Part shown: piece after piece, positions 34,044 to 45,389 of the stretch
How positions within the stretch are numbered: position 1 is the first letter of the stretch
Layout: the number at the start of each line of letters is the position of its first letter
Assembly: GCF_022682495.2 (NCBI RefSeq)
Contig: NC_071396.1
Coordinates: forward strand, 60,095,159-60,159,158
Reading direction: 5' to 3'
Origin: Desmodus rotundus
Taxonomy: Eukaryota > Chordata > Mammalia > Chiroptera > Phyllostomidae
DNA: 64,000 nucleotides
Notes under the pieces: generated by a model
Told to the model about the DNA's origin: nothing
Database searches by the model: none
The model's input: only the letters and a program-made list of their open reading frames with translations
Position numbers and translations under genes: made by a program

Positions 34044-34084
34044 ATGAAAATATTTTCTTAATTATAAAACTATAAAATAGCGAT
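34044..34084 (+). promoter_or_regulatory. Weak SECIS candidate in TXNRD3 3'UTR
   Basis: ATGA at 34044-34047 is followed after 12 bases by AA at 34060-34061 and then CGAT at 34081-34084, which is the expected order and spacing of the SECIS quartet and apical AA. A TATTTT/AAAATA stem can form between them. The stem is short and AT-rich, so this is tentative; a SECIS is required somewhere in this UTR but was not resolved by eye. Confidence 0.2.
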
Positions 34085-34497
34085 CTTCCAATGTGTGAGT
34101 GGGGAAGGCACACGTGGTCTCTGGTGAGTGGTGTCTGTGGAAATGCCCAGAAGTAGCTGGCTGCAGAGGACTGGGGTGCATTAGTAGAAACTTACACACA
34201 CGAAATAAGAGTTTAATTAGCTGTTTTCTCCTTTGATTACATTTTTACCCACTGTCATAAATCTGCCTCATGCTTCACCCTGTCCTGGTTCCCTGATGGT
34301 TACTACCTTGGAGTCAGTCATTCTCCTCTTAGTGTTTCTAGGCTGAACAGAGTGTCTTATGTCAGAGAGAAATGCTTGTATTTTTTTTCGTGTTGATCTT
34401 AAGATAATATAAAAGGTTTTCAATACTTTATTATTTGAGCTGTATTTAAAACTTTAAAATGATTCAGTCTCCAATCTCATTATAGCCAAGTTCAGTA

Positions 34498-34503
34498 AAT
34501 AAA
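34498..34503 (+). terminator. TXNRD3: Polyadenylation signal AATAAA
   Basis: First canonical hexamer found downstream of the TXNRD3 stop, in a stretch with no transposon. It would give a 3'UTR of about 0.85 kb. Other signals further right cannot be excluded. Confidence 0.5.
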
Positions 34504-34525
34504 CAAGTGATATTAGGAGATTCCA

Positions 34526-35529
34526 TTTGAATTTATACACCTGTCAGCATCTAAAAGGCCCTTGCAATGGGAGGCCTATCTAAGGACATCCAAAGAATTT
34601 GTAACCACTCTGCAAGTCATAGACCATGGGAAAGTGGAGAAAAGGCTTGGATATAAATCTGTCTGTAACTGGCTCCCTCATACCCTTCTCCCCTACTCCC
34701 TGCACACAACCCCCAAACTTTATCTCTTTCTCCACTTTTGTTTTTTCTCCTCTCCTGGAGTAAAGGTGGGCTTTATATAATGGTGAGAGATCTGTTTTAC
34801 CTGGAAGATAAACTTTTATATGTATCTAATAACATAACATGCATACAGATCAGTAGGGAAATGTTAACATCCTACATTATAGTAGAGATTTTCATATACC
34901 TCACCAATTTATTAGATAAAAGAAAAAATCAGTAAAGGTACAGATTTGGATAGCACAATTAACAAGCTCAGTTTAATGAACTTATGAAGAAGACTTTAAC
35001 ATAAATACTCATTTCAAGCACACCGAATATTTATGAAATTTGCCATGTGCTAGCTCAACAAATTTCAAAAGACTGGTATCATATAGAGATGAGACAAAAG
35101 GATTTTAGCTGTGGGACTAACACTAAGAACCCACAGATCTTAAAATCCATGGAGTATGGAGGTATTGTGAGGTGAATGAGGGGTTAGTGTGAGATCAAGC
35201 TAGGTTAGAGTCAGGAATCATTCACAAGAAGAAGGGAATTGTGGAAAGATTCTAGACCTTGAAGAATAATAGATTTGTGAATGCCTGGTCCCATTATTTA
35301 CTAAATATATGAAAAAATTCATTGTTTAACTTTTCTAATTCTTCATTTATGCTGACAGTATTGCCCATTTCACAGATTTACAACAATTGAATACATTTAT
35401 TAAGTTTCCAGTATAGATCATATAAGCATAGAGTATCTTGGCATCCATGATGATGAGTAGGGGCCCTATTTAAGGAAAGCTTTTTTAAACACAGCGATAT
35501 AGGCAATAGAAGACAGGAGACGTATTAAC
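34526..35529 (+). other. Intergenic, nothing recognised
   Basis: 1 kb downstream of the inferred TXNRD3 end. AT-rich, no recognised repeat and no coding motif. Confidence 0.5.
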
Positions 35530-35547
35530 AAATCAGTGCTTTGGCAG

Positions 35548-35761
35548 CCCTGATTGGGTTGCTCAGTTGGTTGGAACATTGTCCCATACACCATACAGTT
35601 TTGGGTTTGATCCCTGATCAGGGCATATACCTAGGTTGCTAGTTCCATCTCCAGTCAGGGCACATATGGGAGGCAACCAATCAATGTTTCTCTTTCATAC
35701 CGATGTCTGTCTGTCTCTCAAATCAATAAACATATCCTCTGGTGAGGATTATTTTTTTTAA
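35548..35761 (+). mobile_element. Ves-type SINE
   Basis: 'ccctgattgggttgctcagt', B-box-like gggtttgatccc, 'gatcagggcatataccta', 'gggaggcaaccaatcaatg', then a C/T run and A-rich end. Flanks AAATCAGTGCTTTGGCAG (35530-35547) and AAATTGGTGCTTTAGCAG (35762-35779) form an 18-base duplication with three changes. Confidence 0.9.
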
Positions 35762-35789
35762 AAATTGGTGCTTTAGCAGACTTCACTGT

Positions 35790-36305
35790 AATAGACAGCC
35801 TCTTAGTTGGGCCTCAAGGTGGATTCTCCAGCTGTGGGTAGTCACGTCCTCATGTAGTCCCCTCTTATAATGTACCAAGGTTGGTCTGTGTGACCAGTAA
35901 AATATGGCAGAAGTGATGGTTTGTCACTTCTAAAATTAGGTCATAAAAGGGCTGCAGCTTAAGTTTTGGTCACTCTCATGTACTCTCTTGGATCACTTGC
36001 TCTGTGAGAAGGCAGCTGCCATATCATGAAGACTCTCAGGAAACCCATGGAGAGGCTCAGATGGTGAGGAGCTGAAGTCTCCAGCCAATACCAAGAAACA
36101 GGTCTGTCAGCATCCATGTGAATGAGCTCAGAAATGATATTTCCCCAGGCAAGCCTTCCCCTAGCCAGCAGCTTGCCTGCAATCTCTTGAGACTGGGCCA
36201 GAACAACTCAGGCCACTCTCAGATTTCTGATCATCAGAAACTGAGAAATACTTATTTTTCAAGCTGTGTTTTGGAATAATTTGTTAGTTACACAAGAATA
36301 GATAG
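35790..36305 (+). mobile_element. MLT1-type MaLR LTR
   Basis: 'ctctcttggatcacttgctc', 'gaaggcagctgccatatcat', 'cccatggagaggctcagatg', 'gaggagctgaagtctccagc' and 'ttttggaataatttgttagt' follow the MLT1 LTR consensus in sense. Ends are too decayed to define a duplication. Confidence 0.7.
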
Positions 36306-37460
36306 TATGTTCATGGAAAATATTAGTACAAATTTCATCAGATAAAACATCTTGGACTTTTTTTCCTAGGGCAGATAAAATAAACCATTTGCAGATTTTG
36401 GATTTCAACAAAAAGGGATTGGAGCTCAGATTAAACACTGAACTTCCCTCAACTGCAGACAAGGAAATCCTAAGCAGGGAAGCTTAAGGGTCCTTAGTGG
36501 AGAACCTTCTGAGTCTGTGGTCTTGGGCTTTGGCTATGATTGGTCCCTGCTGAACTTTCTTGGAACATCTATGACTGTTAATGTTCATGAAAGATTGCTT
36601 AGGAAACCATTTGACTTAGCAAGGGAGAACAATACCTTGACAGTCTCTTCTCAGTTAGGAATTAGAGAAGTGTCCTTAGAGTATTGAGGGTGGGGCTAGG
36701 GTTAGTCAAGGGGTGGTTATATGGCAGAGGTAGGTAAGTGAGTCTAGGCAGAAATTGGTCAGACTTTGTAAACTAGTTGGAATGGTGTCAGTGGTTTTTA
36801 GAATTTGGGATAGATGAGACCATCTTGAGTTCCTGTTACGGTAGTCTTCTCTCAAAACATACAGGTCTGAATGTGTGTTAAAACAGCTCAAGTTTTGGTA
36901 ATTTGTTGTGTAATATGATTTAGTACACTTTATAGGTTTTTGAGTAATAGTACAATTTTTCAAATTGTGGTTTTATTTCCCAATGTAGAACCATCCAGTG
37001 CATCTAGGAAGGGAGTGACAAAGAGACCTAGTGGGAATTTATTGCAAGAGATCATCAAATATCTGTTGAGACTTATGCTTCCACCCATGCTGGAATAACA
37101 AGTACTAGACTTAACATTTCTCTATACCTGGAGGAAATGTGGAACTGCAATCAGGCATGGAACAATGGACAGTGCAGAATTGTGATTTCTGAGAGAAGGG
37201 AAACAAATGAAGTGATTCCCTACAATTTCCCCCAAATTTCTTCATGGGAATAATTTTCAGGCTACAAACGAGGGATAATCCAAACAGAGCCCAGTGATCT
37301 TGCTAAATAGGGATAGAAATTGGAGTTTATTGTGGTGGAGAGACATGTGGGAGCTGTGCAGAGAAGAGGTCCAGAAATCTACAGCAAGATCCTCTGAGTC
37401 TATTGAATTCTAAACCATACATCCTCAGAGTAATATTCTAGAAGGTCAGGGAAAAAATGA
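36306..37460 (+). other. Intergenic, nothing recognised
   Basis: About 1.1 kb with no recognisable repeat and no coding sequence. 36860-36960 is a mild AT-rich stretch. Confidence 0.5.
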
Positions 37461-37468
37461 TGGAGTAA

Positions 37469-38027
37469 TGTCGGGGGGGCTTTAACGCAGCACCCCGGTC
37501 TGCCATGGATGAAGAATAAGTCTACCAAGACATGATCTGCTTGGGGAGGAGAGGTGGCCAATTCTCTCAAAGGAGAAGGGCCCAGAGCCTTCCTTCCATG
37601 GGCTTTTATTAGGTTCATTCCCACAGGAATACAGATAAAGCTCATCAATCATTGTTAGCCAGCAAGGGTTAAACAATACATGATTTACAGAGAACTTTGA
37701 GTGCTTATTCTGAGTTACAGCCAATTAGTTAGAGGGCCATAAAACTTTAGGCGCCAGACTCATCTCAGGTCTGGACCCTTATCTTTTAAACTGAGGGTAC
37801 AAATTAAGTAGGTTTCACAGGAATGTATGTATTTTTCTTAGGCCTGATTCCCCAGGGAATCCGACCCTCCCAGCACAGGACTGCACTGCCCTCTGTTATT
37901 GCTTCAGGCTTAAGTCAGGCAAGGGAAGTAAGGCAGCCAAGAGATTAGGAGACTTCTTGCAGACAGAATGAGGACTCAGGCTATTTCAAAGCCAAGGGGC
38001 GAGGGTCCATCACCCCCTTTTTCCACA
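37469..38027 (-). mobile_element. ERV LTR, probably class II, 3' LTR
   Basis: In antisense the segment begins TGTGGAAAAAGGGGGTGATG (38027) and ends CCCCCCCGACA (37469), giving TG...CA ends. AATAAAAGCCCATGG (AATAAA with start of R/U5) lies two-thirds along, so the LTR is on the - strand, about 560 bases. Just outside, GGACTTGGGGGGC precedes TGTGG, like a polypurine tract, so this is the 3' LTR of a partial provirus. A matching flanking duplication was not found. Confidence 0.65.
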
Positions 38028-38400
38028 GCCCCCCAAGTCCTTCCCTGCGAGCTTATTCCTGGTGACCAGAGCCTGTCTTAGGTTGATCCTCCCTTGAGGA
38101 TTCTTACCCGTCATTGGCCAACTGGCCAAGCTCAGGGCCAAGCAGGGTGAAGCGGGCAGAGATGGCACACCTGCCAGGGAGATAAGCTTTGTCTCCTTAG
38201 TGGCTTATGGTCCCAACTCTGACTCAGCCTTAACCATGGGGGGTTACAGCCTCTGAAACCAGGCAGGGCGGTTCCCAACAGAGTAAAAACTGAACAATTG
38301 CCACAGATCTTAGAAGGCGAGAAAAAATTCTAACTATGACCAGCAGAGGAATGTCCTCAATAATCCCCTTGAGATATTAAGTAGAGACCCCATAAAGAGC
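38028..38400 (-). mobile_element. Possible ERV internal remnant next to LTR
   Basis: The first bases (38028-38040) look like a polypurine tract in antisense, so sequence to the right should be the 3' part of the internal region. No open frame remains and no protein match was recognised. The right limit is arbitrary. Confidence 0.35.
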
Positions 38401-38584
38401 CATGCTTTAGCAGTAGAGTTGAACTGTCTCAGGAGGCAAGTCTACTGTAGATTCACCCTAACAAAGTTTTAAAATAGGATTTAATGGGATTAAGATAATC
38501 CAGAAGTCACTGTCTACAAAAGTAAGCACAATGCCCATTAAAAGAAGACAACAAAACACTTGAAAATGTAAAGACCTTAATGTC

Positions 38585-38764
38585 TAATACCCAATTAAAA
38601 ATTACTAGGCATGCTAAAAAGCATGAAAGTGAGACCCCTAAGAAAAACAAGTGAATAAGAAATAGACCCAGAATGACTATGTGATTGAAATAAGGTTGTT
38701 ACAGGGAAACATGAACATAATGAATAAAGTGGAAGAAAAAGAACCAAAAATATTATGTAGAGGT
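38585..38764 (+). repeat. Old L1/HAL1 5' or ORF1-side fragment
   Basis: 'aaaaattactaggcatgcta', 'gaagaaacagacccagaatga'-like text matches the L1M/HAL1 region upstream of and in ORF1, sense. The Ves SINE at 38777 cuts it. Confidence 0.5.
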
Positions 38765-38776
38765 GAAAAGTACAGT

Positions 38777-38999
38777 CCTTGCAGAAGTGGCTCAGTTGGT
38801 TGTAGCATCATTCTGTAGACCAAAGGGTCCTAGTTTAATTCCAGGTCAGGGCACATATCTAGGTTGTGGGTTCGATCCCTAGTTGGGGTGTGAGAAGACA
38901 GCTAATAGATTCTTACTCTCATTCTCTTGCTTTCACTCTCCCTTTCTCTAAGAGCAATGAAAAAAAAATGTCCTAGATTAAGGATTAAAAAAAAAAAAA
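38777..38999 (+). mobile_element. Ves-type SINE
   Basis: 'ccttgcagaagtggctcagt', 'agaccaaagggtcctagttt', 'gtcagggcacatatctaggt', 'gggttcgatccctagttggg', C/T run and poly(A). Flanks GAAAAGTACAGT (38765-38776) and GAAAAATACAAT (39000-39011). Confidence 0.88.
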
Positions 39000-39011
39000 G
39001 AAAAATACAAT

Positions 39012-39480
39012 ACCCATTTCAGGAAGTCCCATAATGATCAGCTAGTTTGGTGACTTGCTGGAAGGATTCACATGATTCAAACTCATACTCATGCCCAAGT
39101 TTTATTACAATAAAGGGTAAAGTGCAGCGACAGGGAAAAAAAGCATAAGCAAGTGTTAGGTCGTGTGCAGGTTTCCAAGTCATATCTCCACAAGAGCCGT
39201 ACAGGTGTACTTTCAATTGTGAACTGCAAAGACACATGTCTTGGAGTTCAGAGTTCTTGAAAGGGACTAGTCACATAGCTGTGATGTGGACCAGAAATCA
39301 GACACCAACTGTACATTATAAACATTCATGTTTAAACACATATCCTGGTGCATCTTGACCTATCACTTTAGGCATATGTAATAATAAATAACCCATAACT
39401 GTGAGCATTTCATCAATTTAATTCTCATGACTTAGCCAGGGATCACTGCCCTGGCTACAGACATACATAAAAGTGAGCAA
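39012..39480 (-). repeat. Possible ERV1 LTR remnant
   Basis: 'gacttgctggaaggattcac', 'caagttttattacaataaag' and 'cctggtgcatcttgacc' resemble antisense mammalian ERV1 LTRs. The assignment is by general pattern; ends not defined. Confidence 0.35.
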
Positions 39481-39559
39481 AATAGACCTGTTTCATCAGC
39501 TATTCCTTCACTATATTCAAAACAAGAATATTTCATTGGATATGATCAGTAGCAGGTTA

Positions 39560-41035
39560 AGAAAAAAATAATGAAGACACAATAGAAACTATAAAGTAAG
39601 GACAGAAAAGATTGAAAAATAATAAAAATTTAGGTTACTTGAATTCTGTAACATTGTCAAATAGTTTGCATTTATAATTAGTCCCAGAAAGGGAAAGGAG
39701 GCAAGAAGCAGAACAATATTTAGAGAAGAATTTTATAAATTTGATGAAAACTATAAGCCCACATATCAAAACCTTACCCCAGTACATCATGCCTGGTTTC
39801 CAACAGGAAAATTATAAAGCATATTAAAAGACAACTAAGTTTGAAGAGACAGCAAGCATCAGAATCAGATTCATATGGGAGAGATAACTGAAATTACTGC
39901 ACCAGGAATTTAAATCAAGTATGATTAATATGCTAAGGGCTCTAACAAAAAGTGGGCAACATGCAAAGAAAAGATGGGCATAATAAGAGAATTGAAAACT
40001 GTAAGGAACAGAAGGAAGTGTTAGAAATAACTGGAATAAGGGCCCTGGCTGGTGTGGCTCAGGGGATTGAGTGCCAGCCTGTGAACCAAAAGGTCACCAG
40101 GTTGATTCCCTGCCTAGGGCACATGCCTGGGTTGTCATCCAGGTCCCCAGTAGGAGGCATGCAAGAGGCAACCACACGATGTTTCCCCTTCTCCCTTCCC
40201 CTCTCTAAAAGTAAATAAATAAAATCACTAAAAAAAAATATGAATAAGGAATGCCTTTGATGGCATTCCATCAGTATAGTGCACATGGCCAAGGAAAGAA
40301 TCAGTGAGATTGAGGATGGGTTGATAGAAATGTCCCAAACTAAAATAAAAAGAGAACAAAAAAGAATTTTTAAAAAAACCATCCAAGAATTGTGAGACAA
40401 TTTCAAAATCTATAGCATATACATTTTAATACCAGAAAGAAAAGAAAGTGGTAATGAAGCAGAAAAAACATTGACAGTAATAATGTCTGTGAACTTCCCA
40501 AAATTACACCACACCAAACTCCGAGAACACCAAGGAGGGTAAGTACCCCTCAAAACTACACCTAGGCAAACTGTAGGAAAGAAGCCAGAGGGGAGGGAAA
40601 CCTTATCTATAGAGGAACGAGGATAAGAATTGTAACTGTCTTTTTATCAGAAACCATAAAAGCAAGAAGAGAGTGAAGTGAAATATTTTAAGGAAAACCT
40701 ACAAACCTAAAATTTTATATCAAAATTGTCTTTCTAATATGGAGAAATAAAGATTTCTAAGAAAGACAATGTGAATCGATACAGTGCTATTTGAAAGTTA
40801 AAAATCTATATTGGAAAGTCTAGGGCAATCACTCAATTTCAAAAAGAAGTATAATATGGGAAAAGAGCTACAATGGAATCATAAAATGTCAAAACCGGGG
40901 GGGGGGGGGAAACAGAAAAGGGGGACAAAAGAAACATAATAAATGCAACAAAAAGAAAAGTTCCCAACATGATATTAATCCAACTATATCAATATATAAA
41001 AATGTGAAGGGTCTAAATACACTAATTGTAATGAA
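39560..41035 (+). mobile_element. Old L1/HAL1 ORF1 region
   Basis: 'gaaactataagcccacatat', 'gcacatggccaaggaaagaa', 'ccacaccaaactccgagaac' and 'gaagagagtgaagtgaaata' match the ORF1 half of old L1M/HAL1 elements in sense. It is split by a Ves SINE at 40042. A G run sits at 40898-40910. The frame is broken throughout. Confidence 0.65.
40042..40237 (+). mobile_element. Ves-type SINE
   Basis: The best-preserved copy here: 'gccctggctggtgtggctca', 'gaaccaaaaggtcaccaggt', 'gggcacatgcctgggttgtc', 'caggtccccagtaggaggca', 'gcaagaggcaaccacacgat', then C/T run and AAATAAATAAAA. Flanks CTGGAATAAGG (40031-40041) and TATGAATAAGG (40239-40249). Confidence 0.93.
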
Positions 41036-41415
41036 ATGACTTCATTTTTTTGATGTTTGTTGATGGCTTCTAAGCCTCACCAACTTTAGTCTTTCCCTTT
41101 TGTCCCTATCTGGAAAAGCTGATAAGAGAGTCTAGGTGTTTTCTTTGTTACCAGGGGGAAGTTCAAATTGTGCAAGCCCTAGCCCATGAATGGGAATCCT
41201 CACCCCAGTCCACAACCTTACCAGGATAAAAGCCCTATTCCCATCCTTTGCTTTCTCACACCGTTTTTAAATCAGTTTTGGAAGTCTGCTCTGCTCTCCC
41301 AAAAAGCCTCAGTTAAAGCTTTTTACACCCTCTTGGGTGCTGTGCAAGGTCATCAGCCTTGGCAACCAAACTATTTTGGGTTCGGGTTCATTCTGTCTCT
41401 GAGGCAGCCACAGTA
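41036..41415 (+). repeat. Possible ERV LTR with primer-site-like end
   Basis: 'ccaggataaaagccctattc' resembles a TATA/R region, and 'cacagtaattggtgcagc' near 41410 resembles the LTR end followed by a primer binding site. Identity not known; no duplication found. Confidence 0.3.
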
Positions 41416-41717
41416 ATTGGTGCAGCAAGCAGCATGTCTAGGCAAAGTACTATCACTGGGAATTCTTTGCTTTGGCTTGCTAACTATATTACCTGTGGGT
41501 GAGCATGGACTTTGAGATTCTGCTTGCTGGTAAGCTTGCACTTTGAGCTATGCTGCTTTGTGCTGCATTTGCTTAGTTTTCTTAGCCTCTGTTAAAGATT
41601 TCACTGACCTAAGTCAGAAGTGTTGATTATTGGCATTTAGGAACAGGACTCTCCTTAAGTGGCCCTGGGTCAAATGTATTGATTTGGATCTGTGTATCTC
41701 AGATTGAATCACATGTG

Positions 41718-41940
41718 TAGTGGTCCCCAACCTTTTTGGCATCAGGGACCGGTTTCGTGGAAGACAATTTTTCCATGGATGGGTTGGTGAAGGGATTGAG
41801 CTCAGGAGGTAATGTGAGTGATGGGGAGTGGGATGAAGCTTTGGTCCCTCCCCAGCCACTCACCTCCAGCTGTGCAGCCAGGTTCCTAACAGACCACTGA
41901 CCAGTATGGGGGGTGGTTGGGAGGGGGTTGGGGACCCCTG
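41718..41940. mobile_element. hAT-type MITE, copy A
   Basis: Ends TAGTGGTCCCCAACC and GGTTGGGGACCCCTG are inverted repeats (13 of 15). Body: 'agggaccggtttcgtggaag', 'acaatttttccatgg', 'ggttcctaacagaccactga'. The 8-base duplication is not clear. Same family as 42423-42648. Confidence 0.78.
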
Positions 41941-42125
41941 GGTTAGAACATTGTTTTTATATGCCAAAGTCAAGCTTCAATCGCTTGTCAGGGCACGGGC
42001 ATAATATCAGAATCAACCACTGAATGCCTAAATAACTGGAACAAAAAATTGACGTTTCTTTCTTTCTCTTTGTGTCCCTCTCTTCATTTTTCTCTTCAAA
42101 ATAAATAAATTGATAAAACAAACAT
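41941..42125 (+). mobile_element. Diverged tRNA-derived SINE
   Basis: 'gggttagaacattg' start, 'aagcttcaatcgcttgtcag' in B-box position, 'gggcacgggcataata', a C/T-rich run ('tttctttctttctctttg') and AAATAAATAAATT end. It resembles Ves in layout but is diverged and directly abuts the hAT end. Confidence 0.5.
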
Positions 42126-42422
42126 TTTAGAAAGATAAAAAAGTGGGTGACTTGCTTAAACCACACAGCAGTAAAAATGAACAATATGGCCTGTGGCCTA
42201 TTCCCACTAGGCATGGGGTGAAAAACTCCCATCTGCTTTTTCCTAACCTGCACTGTCTCTAATGGAACATGACAGAGTTGAGAGAATGTTTAAGGGCATT
42301 GTCACAGTGGGTTTGGGGAGAAAGCAGTGAGAAGGTACTAGGGCCATATTCTTCTGGGATCCTCAAAACACTCTTGCTCACCACTGTGTGCTGATCCCCA
42401 ACATGTTCAGTCCCTGGGAATT

Positions 42423-42648
42423 CAGAGGTCCCCAACCATTTTGGCACCAAGGACCAGCTTCATGGAAGACAATTTTTTCCTCCTAAGGGAAGGGAATGAA
42501 GGAGGCAGACAGGAGGCAGAGCTCAGGTAGTAATTAATGTGAGTGAAGCTTCAATGTCTCACCTGCCCTCACCTCCTGCTGTGCCACCCTGTTCCTAACA
42601 GGCCAGGGACTGGTATCATTCCACAGCCCAGGGATTGGGGACCCCCAA
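42423..42648. mobile_element. hAT-type MITE, copy B
   Basis: Left CAGAGGTCCCCAACC, right GGATTGGGGACCCCC, with 'ggaccagcttcatggaagac', 'gcctgttaggaac' (antisense of 'gttcctaacaggc') in the same order as copy A 700 bases away. Middle is longer by a purine-rich insertion near 42485-42515. Confidence 0.75.
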
Positions 42649-43121
42649 TATGTGTCAAGCATAAGCCACAACTGAGGCTAGACTCAGGACAATGCCTCTT
42701 AACCTGTGACCACTGATTGAGTGTTTAAAGCAGGCATTGATGCCTACTTTGTAGATAGCTCAGTGGAAAGATTTTTCAATATATGGGCCTATCAATATAG
42801 TTGCTTGTGTGGAGAAAGAGCAGTTACTGTATGGCATCTGAGGTTCTATGCACACACAACACAATGCCTTTGCTGCTGCTACTGCTTCTAAACCTCTACA
42901 AACAAGGATCCCGATCCTTGAGGTTATTAAAAAAACAAAACAAAACAAAACAAAAAAAACACCCATGGCACAACTGTGGCACAGCCAACAGATTAATTCT
43001 ACCATTGTCATATAAGAGTTCCCTAACCCTAATAATACTGATGTGAGGCTCTTAGAGGAAGAAATGTATAAATATAAACAGGATAGGGAAGATCCCATCA
43101 CTGAAGTTACCACTAAATAGT

Positions 43122-43192
43122 AAAGAAAGGAAAGGAAGGAAGGGAGGAGAAGAGGAATAAAAGAAAGGAAGGAGGGAGGGAGGGAAGGAAGC
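43122..43192 (+). repeat. Purine-rich simple repeat
   Basis: GGAAGGAAGGGAGG-type run with few interruptions. Open frame on the opposite strand here (to 42760) is a product of this repeat. Confidence 0.8.
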
Positions 43193-43510
43193 TGAAAATA
43201 AGGGAAGAACAAAACTGAACTAGAGGTACTAAATTTGAATCAATTGGAAATCTGAAGTTTGCTGAAAGAATTTACACAAGAAAAAATATTTACACAAAAA
43301 AGTATTAAAGGGCACTATTTGTATTTTTTTCTTTTACTGTTTTAATCATTTTTAAGTGCACAATTCAGTGGCAATGAATACATTCACAATGCTGTGTAAC
43401 ACTAATCATCACTATCCATCTCCAGAACTTCATCATCCCATACAGAAACTCTTAACCAACTTAGTAATGTCTCCAATTCCTCTTCCCAAAACCCCTGGTA
43501 ACCTTTTATT

Positions 43511-45389
43511 TAAAAGTACATTTTATTGATTATGCTATTACAGTTGTCCCATTTTTTTCTCCCCTTTAGTCTCCTCCACCCTGTACCACCCCTCCCATCA
43601 GCATCCCCCAACCCTAGTTCATGTCCATCAGTTGTACGTATAAGTTCTTTGGCTTCTCCATTTCTTATACTATTCTTATACTCTCCCTGTCTATTTTATA
43701 CCAACAATTTTGCTTCTTATTCCCTGTACCTTTTCCCCCACTCACCCCTCTCCTCCTCCCTGCTGATAACCCTCCATGTGATCTCCTTTTCTGTGATTCT
43801 GTGCCTGTTCTAGTTGTTTGCTTAGTTTGTTTTTCCTTTTGTTTTTTATGTTCAGTTGTTGATGGTTGTGTTTATTGTCATTTTACTGTTCATAGTTTTG
43901 ATCTTCTTTTTCTTAGATAAGTCCCTTTAACATTTCCTATAATAAGGGCTTGGTGATGATGAACTCCTTGAACTTGACCTTATCTGAGAAGCACTTTATC
44001 AGCCCTTCCATTCTAAATGATAGCTTTGCTGGATACAGTAATCTTGGATGTAGGTCCTTGGCTTCCATGACCTGGAATACTTCTTGCCAGCCCCTTTTTG
44101 CCTGTAAGGTCTCTTTGGAGAAATCAGCTGACAGTCTTATGGGAAGTCCTTTGTAGGTAACTGTGTCCTTTTCTCTTGCTGCTTCTGAGATTCTCTCCTT
44201 CTGTTTCATCTTGGGGAATGTAATTATGATGTGCCTTGGTGTGTTCCTCCTTGGGTCCAGCTTCTTTGGGACTCTCTGAGCTTCCTGGACTTCCTGGAAG
44301 TCTATTTCCTTTGCCAGACTGGGAAAGTTCTCCTTCATTATTTGTTCAAGTAAGTTTTCAATTCCCTGTTCTTCCTCTTCTCCTTCTGGCACCCCTATAA
44401 TTCAGATGTCGGAATGTTTAAAGATGTCCTGGAGGTTCTTAAGCCTCTTCTCATTTTTTTGAGTTCTTGTTTCTTCATTCTGTTCTGGTTGAGTGTTTAT
44501 TTCTTCCTTCTGCTCCAAACTGTTGATTTGAGTCCCAGTTTCCTTCCCTTCACTGTTGGTCCCCTGTATGTTTTTCTTTATTTCACTTTGCATAGCCTAC
44601 ACTTTTTCCTCTATTTTGCAACCATATTCAACCATTTCTGTGAGCAACCTGATTACCAGTGTTTTGAACTCTGTATCTGATAGGTTGTGTTTCTCTTATC
44701 GCTTAGTTGTTTTTCTGGAGTTTTGATCTGTTCTTTCATTTGGGCCATATTTTTTTGTCTTGACACACCTGTTACATTGTAAGGGGCGGAGCCTTAGGTA
44801 TTTGCCAGGGTAGGGCAACCCATGTCACTCTATTATGGTGCTATATGTGGGGGAGCATTCAGAGAAGGAACAGTGTCTTTTGCTTGGCTCTGGGCCAGCA
44901 TTTGGTCACTTCCTCCAGTACCCACAAGCCAATTAGGCCATTCTGGTGCTGACTCCCAGGTGGGTGGGGTTGTGTGTGTTCTAGGACCCTGAGGGTCTCT
45001 CCAACGAACTCTCCCATGAGTCTGGGAGTTTCTCTGGCTGCTGCAGCCCCCACAGGTTTTACAGCCAGAGGTTTGGAGGCTTTCTTTTCCCGTCCTGAAA
45101 CCCTGGGTTGTGCAGTCTGTCTGGATCCGTAGTTGTTTCATCCCAGTTTATCGGCACGCAAATGTGGGTCCTCCAGCCACTGCCTTGCCGCATGTCCTCC
45201 CCTCCCTGGCTGCCTGTCTCCACCCCTCCTACCAGCCTGGATGAATGTTTCTTCTTTAACTCCTTGGTTGTCAGACTTCCGTACAGTTCGATTTTCTGGC
45301 AGTTCTGGTTATTTTTCATTTTTAAATTTGTTGTCCTTTTTTTGGTTGTGCGAGGAAGCAAAGTGTTTCTACCTACACCTCCATCTTGG
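43511..45389 (-). mobile_element. HAL1 half-LINE, copy 3
   Basis: 1.88 kb, flanked by CTGGTAACCTTTTATT (43495-43510) and CTGGTAACCTTTATT (45390-45404). 5' end AGCCAAGATGGAGG, 5'UTR with the same landmarks as copies 1 and 2, ORF1 remnant, 3'UTR ending 'caataaaatgtac'. No ORF2. Inserted in an old L1. Confidence 0.9.
43937..44593 (-). pseudogene. HAL1 copy 3 ORF1 remnant, one TGA apart from open
   Basis: The best preserved HAL1 ORF1 here. 44593-44405 encodes a polar coiled-coil-like block ending KHSDI; TGA lies at 44402-44404; the same frame then runs 151 codons from a GTG at 44392 (PEGEEEEQGIENLLEQIMKE, RHIIITFPKMKQKERIS, YKGLPIRLSADFS, ARGWQEVFQVM-like) to a stop. The C-terminal RNA-binding half is thus uninterrupted. 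Confidence 0.87.

Larger units (their letters stand above)
33657..34525 (+). other. TXNRD3: TXNRD3 3'UTR (inferred extent)
   Basis: Sequence after the TAG stop shows no further coding potential and no recognised repeat. The right limit is inferred from AATAAA at 34498-34503. It must contain a SECIS element if the upstream TGA is decoded as Sec. A perfect 6-base stem (GATCAC with GTGATC) lies near 33730-33750, and another hairpin (GTCTTA 33891-33896 with TAAGAC 33921-33926). Neither shows the whole SECIS core. Confidence 0.6.

Noticed and set aside
42760..43212. 150-codon - strand frame with hydrophobic runs
   Set aside because: It depends on the purine simple repeat at 43122-43192 and a (CAAAA)n run; no homology recognised.
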